Of a stretch of 10,416 nucleotides of DNA, positions 1 to 7,400 are shown in pieces. The translations under genes and the position numbers were made by a program. Source of the stretch: Stramenopiles sp. TOSAG23-6 (lineage: Eukaryota; Sar); NCBI GenBank assembly GCA_900128565.1, contig LT636315.1, forward strand, positions 1 to 10,416, read 5' to 3'. The number at the start of each line of letters is the position of its first letter. Within the stretch, counting starts at the first letter, position 1. A model generated the notes under the pieces. It was not told where the DNA came from. It saw only the letters and a program-made list of their open reading frames with translations, and did no database searches.

Positions 1-53
1 TGTACCTAACAAATTTTAGTTTTTTTTTTTTGAAATATTTTTCCAAAATACAT
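1..53 (+). other. 3' part of an intron (truncated by window edge)
   Basis: The window opens inside an intron. TACCTAAC at 3-10 matches the presumed branch motif of the other introns here. It is followed by a T-run and an ending ATACAT|GT at 53/54. The next exon then starts with two codon bases (gt), which would complete a Cys codon if the upstream exon ends in t, as at other junctions in this window. An AG at 18-19 would also leave an open frame, but it would put a poly-Phe stretch in the protein, so I prefer the AT end. The sequence just before the end closely resembles the end of the intron at 6158-6296. Confidence 0.6.
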
Positions 54-1003
54 GTCATGGTGAGAATAGTGTGATCAATGACGATGGTATTTGTATATGC
101 GCTAAAGGATATACCGGTAACCCACCAACATGGGAATCATCAGCTTGGTCGACGACTTCATGCATTCCAACTAATCCACAACCACATGACTGTATCGATA
201 GTACTATGGTCGAAGACGATCATGGTACCTGTCAATGCAATGATGGATATATCGGTAATCTAACACCATCGCCACCACCTGAAATTCTAGCAGAACTAGC
301 AGAACCAGCAGAACCAGCAGAACCACCCAAGTGGATAGGTATATGTATTGAAAAAACGAAACTTTGTAGAGGAGAAGGTATGGAAATGGGTACTGATGGT
401 TGTGTCTGTAAAGATGGATATGAAGGTAATCCTGCATGGGAGAATGGGGAGTGGACAGGCTCTTGTATAGATAAAGTGAAGAATTGTTCAGCAGATGGCA
501 TGACTATCGAACAACATGGGTGTGTTTGTGAAGAGGGATATAAAGGTGATCATGCGCCTTCATATGTTGATGGAAAGTGGACAGGGAATTGTATAAATTC
601 AACGAGTATTTGTGAAGGAGACTTTATGGAAATGCGTGGAAATGGTTGTTTTTGTAGAGATGGATATTCTGGAACCCCAAAATGGGATTCTTCTGCAAAA
701 GAATGGAATTTTGTTCCACCTTCACCCACATGTCAAGATAGACAATCAACTTGTGATGGAAATAGAACTGCAGGTCCTGGTACATGTGAATGTAAAGATG
801 GGTATAGTGGAACACCAAAATGGGATTATCCGACAGATTCTTCGGAAAAACAATGGATGGGTACATGTGTAGATGAACAATCAACGTGTAATGGAAATAG
901 AACTGCAGGTCCTGGTACATGTGTATGTAATGTTGGTTATAGTGGAACACCAAGTTTTGATGGTTCTTCCTGGGGTGATGATACATGTCTTAAGGTCAAT
1001 TGA
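54..1003 (+). CDS. Secreted or surface protein with seven EGF-like modules (partial, last exon)
   Basis: This is the last exon of a gene that begins before the window; it ends at TGA 1001-1003 and encodes about 315 residues. It consists of seven repeated Cys-rich modules of roughly 40-55 residues. Each has the core G-x-C-x-C-x2-G-Y-x-G (variants GICICAKGY, GTCQCNDGY, GCVCKDGY, GCVCEEGY, GCFCRDGY, GTCECKDGY, GTCVCNVGY), usually followed by a Trp and then a Cys in the form W-x-G-x-C. This spacing resembles EGF-like folds held by disulfides, so the product is probably extracellular, on a surface or secreted; the signal peptide would lie upstream. No membrane segment is visible in this exon. A short Ala-Glu-Pro repeat separates modules two and three. 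The first in-window ATG and GTG codons are not true starts: the frame is open back to the splice site. The exact family and ligand are unknown. Confidence 0.75.
290..325 (+). repeat. 9-bp microsatellite coding Ala-Glu-Pro
   Basis: Four tandem copies of GCAGAACYA encode AEL-AEP-AEP-AEP. They form a short Pro-rich spacer between the second and third EGF-like modules. The unit is a multiple of three, so copy-number change would keep the frame. Confidence 0.8.
743..953 (+). repeat. Near-identical EGF-like units (743-818 and 878-953)
   Basis: Two 76-bp stretches 135 bp apart differ at only a few positions. Both encode QSTC-x-GNRTAGPGTC-x-C and then GYSGTP. The first five modules are far more diverged, so this pair points to a recent duplication or gene conversion at the 3' end of the gene. 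Confidence 0.8.
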
Positions 1004-1207
1004 TATTAATAGTTATTATTCTACAAATACGTAGTCAAGTAATAAAAATGGTGTCTTTTTCGAATTTTTTTTCATTCATCGGCGTTTTTACGTTTTTTTC
1101 ATCATGATCCGTTACTTTTTGTGTTCACCCGATATAGCTACTACTACGACAAACGCTGTAAGTCTTCACACACACTTGTAAACAACTGTAGCACAACAAT
1201 ACTTGTA
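1004..1207 (+). other. Intergenic region with poly(A) signal and short upstream ORFs
   Basis: AATAAA near 1041 could serve the preceding EGF-like gene. Two short ATG frames precede the next gene's start: 1048 (19 codons plus stop, in the T-rich stretch) and 1104 (25 codons plus stop). They could be upstream ORFs if the transcript starts early enough. No TATA-like element is convincing. Confidence 0.35.
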
Positions 1208-2706
1208 ATGTCACAACGTAATCCAATCGGCATATTATATACAAATGATATAAATTCGTCTTCTCCTGGTTCTCCTGAGGAGTCTGATGATTTTGTTGAT
1301 CCTGTGCTGCCAAGTGGAGCAAATGATTTATATTTTGAAAATATAGAGGGTAACTATTGGAAAAATAATAAACGTTTACATCCATACTCGAATGGTTGTA
1401 AAAAATACACATATAGTGTAGATGATCTTATACCGAAACTTGATACCAACGCTCGTAATGAAGCTACACATATTGTCAAGGTTGATTTAGAGAGGCGATT
1501 CAGCAAGGAACAAAAGAAGAAGAAACATGTCCGTTGTATCGATTGTTGTACGTTTCATTTTTTTTTTTCAACAAAAAAATCGATTTTTTTTTCGTACGAA
1601 ATTTTGTACCTAACAAATTGTACAAAAAAAACAAAATTTTTCACAGTATATGTTGTGCATTTTTTCATCGAGTGGAATTAGAAGTGGCGACGTTTTTTAT
1701 ATTCATTAGTACGACAATGCAATTATATTTTTTCGGATTGGTTGCGTTGCCAACAGTAGATGCAACTCAAATACTTCCAACTACAATTCATCAAATTGGT
1801 GTTCTGTACGTTTTTTTTTCTCTTGAATTTTTTTTTCATACAAAATTTCATACCTAACGATTTTTTTTACCAAAATTTTTTTTTTTTTCACAATATATGG
1901 CTATATTGGTCATGTTAGTTATATTCGTTGCATGGATTTTGATAAAAAATGCTAGCGTTGCTTGTCATTTACGGTTTTGTTTTATTTCAACACTTATTAT
2001 AACATCAATACAAATATATTTCGCTTTTATGGTAATTAAGGATACACACAATGCATGTATGTCTTCAAAAATTGACTTTTTTTGTTTTTTCAAAAAAAAT
2101 TTCATTAAAAACATTTCATACGAAATTTTGTACCTAACGGATTTCAAACGTATTTGAATAAAAAACAATTCACAATACATCATCTTCTGCAAGTCTTTTT
2201 CAATCGAACGAAAAGTTAATAGATGTATACGCATCAACAGAAAATACTTTGGAACATTTAAAAATTACACCGGAAGTATTAGACACATGTCCTGCTAGTG
2301 GTAGAGAAATCAAATGTGGTTGTATGTTGTATAAAAATATATTTTTTTTTTTCGGATTTTTTTTTTGTTTTTNGGATTTTGTTTTTTCAATTTTCTTTTT
2401 ATTGAAATATATTTTTGAAATACATGCGATCCAAGTCAATATGATATAGCAGTAGCTATTGTCGCAGATTCCGGGGTATCAAATCGAACAAAAAATGATA
2501 TCCAATGGGCTGGTTCTTGTATTGGTTTTGAGGCTCATTGCGAATCATCAGAAATAATTGGAAATTTTTCAGAAGATTGTAAAAAAAACACAAAAAATGG
2601 AGAATTTTGTTTAACATGTAAAAATGGATATGAAGGAGGATCTCTTTTATGTAATAATGATAAGCAATGGAGTATACACAAATTTTGTGAAAATATAAAT
2701 GTTTGA
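1208..2706 (+). CDS. Three-helix membrane protein with Cys-rich EGF-like tail (5 exons)
   Basis: Exons are 1208-1547, 1652-1805, 1899-2056, 2181-2321 and 2426-2706. Their sum is 1074 nt, or 357 residues plus TGA. The start is the first ATG of the open frame; codons upstream to 1121 are open but have no ATG. In order: an acidic, Ser/Asn-rich N-terminus (1-60), a basic stretch KEQKKKKH followed by a run of Cys (about 110-115), predicted membrane helices near 125-147, 162-180 and 190-211, and a polar region. The tail from about 260 holds C-x-C, W-A-G-S-C, FCLTCKNGYEG and a final W.....FC, which matches the W-x-G-x-C and C-x-C-x2-G-Y-x-G pattern of the upstream gene. The two genes may therefore be relatives. 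Three helices with the basic run before them suggest a cytosolic N-terminus and an exposed tail. I do not recognise a family. The exon joins rest on the GT-AT rule described in the findings. Confidence 0.68.
1548..1651 (+). other. Intron 1 of membrane protein gene (GT-AT)
   Basis: It starts GTACGTTTC, has TACCTAAC at 1607-1614 and ends CAGTATAT|GT, 37 nt after the branch motif. The split codon t|gt gives Cys. Splicing at the AG at 1645-1646 would hit a TAG 11 codons later, whereas the AT end opens a 154-nt exon coding for a membrane helix. Confidence 0.72.
1806..1898 (+). other. Intron 2 of membrane protein gene (GT-AT)
   Basis: It starts GTACGTTTTT, has TACCTAAC at 1851-1858 and ends CACAATATAT|G. 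The split codon ct|g gives Leu and continues into a strongly hydrophobic helix. No AG occurs between the branch motif and this end. The first AG downstream (in GTTAG) leads to a stop within about a dozen codons. Confidence 0.75.
2057..2180 (+). other. Intron 3 of membrane protein gene (GT-AT)
   Basis: It starts GTATGTCTTC, has TACCTAAC at 2131-2138 and ends CACAATACAT|CA. The split codon t|ca gives Ser. The downstream exon begins with C here, not G, which fixes the last intron bases as AT and argues against reading the motif as an ATG ending. Confidence 0.68.
2322..2425 (+). other. Intron 4 of membrane protein gene (GT-AT, no clear branch motif)
   Basis: It starts GTATGTTGTA and ends GAAATACAT|GC. 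The split codon t|gc restores a Cys and opens a 281-nt final exon. It has long T-runs and one ambiguous base at 2373. The TACCTAAC-like motif is missing, unlike most of its siblings. Confidence 0.65.
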
Positions 2707-2971
2707 TAAAATTGATAAATTGGTAGCGTCCCTGGGGGAGTGTTATATATAGCCTATTCTGGAAATCATTCTCAAAACGCCAAAAATCGAATTAGAAACG
2801 AAAGGCGTCGAAAGGATATCTTTGACAAAAACACGAAAACAGAAGAAAAACGTCAAAAAAAATACCAGTCAGCTGACCAAGGAAACTCAGACTTACCTTG
2901 TGGTATCAATTCTACCATTTGTAATTTGTTTGTATATTGGAAACAAAGTATATTTGCGACTATTTTTCAAA
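2707..2971 (+). other. Intergenic region before the LRR gene
   Basis: This 265-bp stretch is A-rich and holds a small GC-rich patch at about 2721-2741. An open frame continues upstream of the LRR start to 2822 but begins with TTG, not ATG, and codes a Lys-rich string, so it is more likely the 5' untranslated region. No clear promoter element is visible. Confidence 0.35.
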
Positions 2972-3718
2972 ATGAATTATTCATGTATTATACTGCTATT
3001 AGTAGTGACAATAATAAGAGAAAGTAAAGGAGCTACAAGGGCAGAACAAGCACTAAAGCTAAAAGACAGTACCGCTTCAGTGCCTTCACATTTAACTAAA
3101 CGTGAATTAGGTAATTTCTCTGCTGTTTCACGTACAATGCACAAGGCAGGTGATCGTGAATTTAACAACCGCGCAAAGTATATATTTGAAGGGGTGAAAG
3201 GACTGTTTGGTGAAAATGAAGATATTGGTTCTGTCAATAAAGGAGACACTGAGACATCAACCCAATGGCTACGCCGTGTAGAAGGTAGTCATTATCATCG
3301 TAGGGTATTGGAAAGAAAGGCTTTAATTGTATTGTATGATAATACTGATGGGATTCATTGGGAAAGGAGTGAAAATTGGAAAACAGATTCAGATATTTGT
3401 GACTGGTATGGAGTTACGTGTACTAATGGAAGTGTTACTAAATTGGCATTGAATCGCAACAACCTATCTGGTTCAATTCCGAAAGAAATTGGTCTACTAA
3501 GAAATCTTGATATGTTAGTCTTGGATGATAACAAACTAACTGGTGCAATACCAACGGAAATTGGTCAACTAACAAATCTCGAAGGATTGTACTTGGATGA
3601 CAACGAACTATCTGGTTCAATACCAAAGGAAATTTTTCAACTAACAAAGCTTCAATATTTGTTCTTGTATAGCAACAAACTATCTGGTTCAATTCCCCAA
3701 ATGAAATTGGTCAACTAA
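2972..3718 (+). CDS. Secreted leucine-rich-repeat protein, C-terminally broken
   Basis: The 248-residue frame starts at ATG 2972, which gives a good signal peptide: MNYSC followed by a hydrophobic run to about residue 15 and a polar ESKGA. About 100 residues without a recognised fold follow. Then comes an LRR N-terminal cap: ALIVLYDNTDG, a WERSENW stretch, and CDWYGVTC. Three LRRs of the plant-like 24-residue class (L-x-L-x-x-N-x-L-S-G-S-I-P-x-E-I) complete the readable part. LRR domains of this kind bind proteins or glycans outside the cell. The fourth repeat is cut: after SGSIP the frame shifts at the C-run 3695-3698 and ends at TAA 3716-3718. In the shifted frame the repeat resumes as NEIGQLRNLVDLRLDENN and stops at TGA 3763-3765. 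Relatives often have more repeats, so this is a truncated gene or a young pseudogene. No intron is seen. Confidence 0.72.
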   Translation: MNYSCIILLLVVTIIRESKGATRAEQALKLKDSTASVPSHLTKRELGNFSAVSRTMHKAGDREFNNRAKYIFEGVKGLFGENEDIGSVNKGDTETSTQWLRRVEGSHYHRRVLERKALIVLYDNTDGIHWERSENWKTDSDICDWYGVTCTNGSVTKLALNRNNLSGSIPKEIGLLRNLDMLVLDDNKLTGAIPTEIGQLTNLEGLYLDDNELSGSIPKEIFQLTKLQYLFLYSNKLSGSIPQMKLVN

Positions 3719-3765
3719 GAAATCTCGTGGATTTGAGATTGGATGAAAACAACAGACTCATTTGA
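3695..3765 (+). pseudogene. Frameshifted remnant of the fourth LRR
   Basis: The run CCCC at 3695-3698 marks a -1/+2 shift compared with the three intact repeats. The LRR consensus is continued in the next frame for about 20 codons and ends in TGA at 3763-3765. It could be a real mutation or a sequencing error. Correcting it adds only about 20 residues, so the gene is truncated either way. Confidence 0.65.
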
Positions 3766-3788
3766 GAGTCTGACTTGGTTTAAATGAG
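3754..3788 (+). repeat. Two competing hairpins at the LRR gene's 3' end
   Basis: AGACTC (3754-3759) pairs with GAGTCT (3766-3771) over a 6-nt loop. CTCATTT (3757-3763) pairs instead with AAATGAG (3782-3788). The two stems share bases, so only one can form at a time. The function is unknown and the match may be chance in AT-rich DNA. Confidence 0.4.
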
Positions 3789-3935
3789 AGAGTCCAACAT
3801 ATCTTAAAAGTAAATGGCAGTCTAAATTGGAGTTCATTTGAAGTAAAAATGTCTAAAATCACAAAATCCCTTGTGCTTATATATATATATAGTAAGGTTT
3901 CCCGAATCTTGGTTGTTATGATTCTTGTTGATTAT

Positions 3936-3960
3936 TTATTTATTATTGTGTAATAAATAA
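3936..3960. terminator. Perfect inverted repeat containing AATAAA
   Basis: TTATTTATTA (3936-3945) and TAATAAATAA (3951-3960) are exact reverse complements around a 5-nt loop. AATAAA lies in the right arm, so the same signal is present on both strands. It is about 190 bp after the LRR stop and could be its polyadenylation region. Confidence 0.4.
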
Positions 3961-4159
3961 TTCCTTATTAAAAATGTAATTTTTAGTTTTTAGTCGTTTT
4001 TAGTTTTGTTTTGATTATATGATGAATTAATTTTGGAAAAAATATGTTACTTCTTGCATGATTTATTGAATGAACTTGTTATTAATGAATATAGTAGTTA
4101 TGTAAACACTTTAAATTGATAAAAAAAATTATTCATTTTGAGCATATTTAGCCATTATT

Positions 4160-4177
4160 ATCGCTAGAATCGCTAGA
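4160..4177 (+). repeat. Tandem 9-mer ATCGCTAGA x2
   Basis: Two exact adjacent copies lie 320 bp before the start of the zinc-finger gene. They could be a paired protein-binding site or a chance duplication. Confidence 0.35.
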
Positions 4178-4217
4178 ATGATGCAAGATTCAATAATTTT
4201 TATTCGATTTTATTAAT

Positions 4218-4237
4218 GGTTAGGGTTAGGGTTAGGG
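4218..4237 (+). repeat. Interstitial telomere-type repeat (TTAGGG)3
   Basis: GG followed by three exact TTAGGG units lies 260 bp upstream of the zinc-finger gene. TTAGGG is a common eukaryotic telomere unit. The array is short and sits between genes, so it is either a healed-break remnant or a promoter element like the telo boxes of plant promoters. Confidence 0.75.
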
Positions 4238-4497
4238 CAAAGGTAGGTCATTTTGCACCGGCAGATGCTCTTTGCTCGCGCTCTACGTAAATACAAAAAA
4301 AGAGGGATCACAACTCTGATTCTGAAAAGACAAAATTTATGTATTATTGAGTGAGTTTTCATTTGCACAGCTTCATTTACATTACACAATTTTAGTTGAT
4401 TGATAGTGCAAGAGCTACAATCTAGTAGTATTGTATTGATCATTTGAAACAAAAAACGTAAAACAGTTTTCAAAACGACTTCTGCAAATCTATCCAT

Positions 4498-7400
4498 ATG
4501 ACTTCGCGGGTGGTTGTTTCACCAGAAAGCGACACGAGTAAAGTACCAACTACATATGCTAATCAATCATTAAAGGCACATGCAAAAATTTTGTTTACAC
4601 TTTCAAATCTCTCTCGAAAGATTTTAAAAAAGACTCGCGTTATAGCACCCAACAATGCAAAAAAAGGACGAAGCTCTGTCCGCCTCAAAGTTGTTTGGAA
4701 TAAAGGAGAAATACCAAATGTCCCGTCAATTTATTCGAGTAATCTCATTCAATATGATAGAATATCTAAATGTCATGTACCATATATGCAACAGCGTGTA
4801 AATAAACGAAAGTATCCGCAAAAGGGTAGAAGAAATTCTCCATCTAAAAAGGCTAAAAAAGCAGTTAACGTTGTAAACAATATGAACGTAAATATCCTTC
4901 AGTATAATAATATTCCCCAGCATCATAGTACTTATGCATATAATATGTATCCACATGATATGAGATACAACGGAAATTTGCCATACATGCCAACTGCAGC
5001 TAATTCTACAACACACCCGCATCTTAATGGTACTGCGAATATGTTTAACAATGAAAATGCACTTTTACAACAACAAAATAGACACACCAATAGAGTTAAT
5101 AACAAAATGTATAATACCCCAGTACATAATAATATGAAACAATATAAGTATATACCACATCACAACATTAACAATACGTACCCTATTGTACCTGCAGCAG
5201 ACGGTAATTTTGTACTTAACCACAAACAAAATCTACAAAATCTACAAAATGCAGAACAACAAAACCTACAAAAACTCAAAAAAAGTTTTGAAAACTCTCA
5301 TCCTACAAAAGTCGATGATCCTTATACAGTTCATGGACTTTCACCTGATGATGTTTTGTTTGCATGTACAAAGAAGCGAAGAGAACGAATTCGATTACGT
5401 CGTAAGAGAGCTTTACGAGCTACACGAAATAAGCCTAAAAAACTACAAAAAACATCGAATGCTTCAACAATTGGAGGCAAGGGCAATAGAAGAGGTACAG
5501 CAGCTGAAAGAAGAGCACGAGCACAAGCAGAAGAACGCGTGGTTCTTGCGGAAGCTAACAAAAAGTTAAAGACAATACAAAACGAGTTGGCTGTGTATAA
5601 TGTACGTTTTTTATTATTTCGTGTTTTTTTCTTTATTTTTTTCGATTATTTTGTTTTTTTGAATGTTTACATTTTTATAATTTCACAAGTAACAAAATTC
5701 TTACACTGTACATTGCAAATGACAAAAATAAATATATGTTTCTCATTATATGTTATCCGTGATACCGAACAAGAATTAAATATTAGAAAAGCATTACTAA
5801 AAGCGTATGAATCTTTAGTAATTTCAATGAAAAATATTTTTGAAATGGAAGAAAAAAATAGAAAATTAGCTTTACACACGAAATCACAGAAAGTATTACA
5901 TCTTATTGAACAATGTCGTCTTTTATATACAAAAGAGTATACAGAAGCAAATAATGGTTCACTTAGTGTAGCTGAAGAGCATTTGTTAGTGACTAATCAC
6001 GTGAAACAGTTAAAAACGATACAACAACAAAAAAAAAAGTGTAAAAAAATGTTTGAAGATGTACTCCAAGAGTTGAGTGATTCATCAAATACACGAAATC
6101 TTTTACATTTAAAAATGGAAAGAAAAAAATATCTCAGTGAAAAATATACAATAATGTGTTTGTTTTCATTTCAAATGTTTATTTCAAATGTTTATTTCAA
6201 ATGTTTATTTCAAATGTATTTTTTTTTTTTTTTTTTTCATACAACATTTCATACCTAACAAAAAAAATCAAAAAAAAATATTTTCCAAATATACATGTCA
6301 ACAATTACAAACATGGGAATCTAAAACAGAACAAGATCTTTTGGATATTCAAAATAATTTAAAAAACAATAAAAAAGTATTGCATTCTTCATCAAACGAC
6401 ATGAATGATGAACAAAATTCACAACATTCAAAAAATTCAAAAAATTCAAAAAATATGGATTCGCAATTGTCTACTTCTACAGAAACTACAAAAACTACAA
6501 AAACTCAAACAACGGAAAGCAAAATTTTTGTTCATTCTTTAGAAGATTTTCGTAATTTAACAAATCTTGCGGCAGTTGATACTTCTGCTAATTCAAGCAC
6601 ACCTCGAGGTACAATTTTTCTACGTAAATCGAAACAATCTTATGAAAAGAATGAAGAAAATATTCAAAATGATGAAACATCAAAATCAATAAAAAATAAT
6701 GGAGTTGAAATTCAAGTAGGAAAATTTGTAGTGAAAACAGAAAGTCTACACTCAGATGAAAGGGTACAAAATAACAATATTTCGTCTTTGAAATCATCTG
6801 AACAAACAAATTCGTCTTTGAAAGCATTTGAACAACGCGAAATTGGTCTTTCAGAACGATTACGAGAAAATGGATTACCACTAAAACATCGAAATGCTTT
6901 ATTACGTGATAGCATTCTTCGTGAAGGATCAAAAATTATGTCTGGATTTCGTGCATTGGAGGCAGAGCGATTGCTTGCCATACAACGTGAAAAACGAAAA
7001 TCAAAAGATGAATTTTTTGAGGCATCAAAACGACAACAAATGTCAATTTATAGACATTTAAAAATGCAAGAAAAAAAAAAAGAACATTTAAAAGCGGTAC
7101 GTTTCCATCTTTTTTTTTTTTTTTTTAACATTTTTTTAACATTTTTTTAAAACTTTTTCATCATTCATTTGTAAAATATCTGATATTTTTTTGTCTGTAC
7201 ACTAACGAATTTTCAGATTTTATCTATTTTTTTACAAAACATGTACAAAAAAAAATGTTAGAACAATTAAAACTTCGACAAAGTACAGAAATTACAAAAA
7301 AAATGAAATCTTTACAAAATGAAACAGCTGATGTCAAAAAAACACATCTTGAACAATTACAAGCTACACATCAACAACATATAAATGAATTATTAAGAAT

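Larger units (their letters stand above)
3766..4497 (+). other. Intergenic region, 730 bp
   Basis: No gene is visible in this AT-rich stretch. It holds a run of alternating TA at about 3883-3895, a perfect inverted repeat over a poly(A) signal (3936-3960), a tandem pair of the 9-mer ATCGCTAGA (4160-4177), and telomere-like repeats (4218-4237). A more GC-rich patch lies at about 4255-4290 and may be promoter-proximal for the downstream gene. A GCAAAG/CTTTGC pair flanks part of that patch. I tried to fold it as a tRNA and could not. Confidence 0.5.

Noticed and set aside
204-986. Reverse-strand open frames across the EGF-like exon
   Set aside because: The His/Tyr-rich or low-complexity translations are antisense shadows of the Cys-rich repeats.
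2822-2971. N-terminal extension of the LRR protein from a TTG codon
   Set aside because: There is no ATG, the Lys-rich content is odd, and the ATG at 2972 gives a clean signal peptide.
4218-4300. Possible tRNA or small RNA gene in the GC-richer patch
   Set aside because: No cloverleaf, anticodon arm or TTCRA-type arm could be drawn; only a 6-bp GCAAAG/CTTTGC pair is present.
5186-5569. Overlapping 127-codon forward frame
   Set aside because: It is a shadow in another frame of the zinc-finger gene's first exon, with no recognisable domain.
6137-6329. Canonical GT-AG intron from GTGAAAAATA to AAAACAG (6329)
   Set aside because: It keeps a frame, but the donor is unlike the others, the acceptor is about 70 nt from the branch motif, and it removes sequence that looks coding.
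7097-7216. Canonical GT-AG intron ending at TTTTCAG (7216)
   Set aside because: It puts the next exon out of frame and meets TAG after 14 codons, while the AT end at 7242 keeps the long frame.
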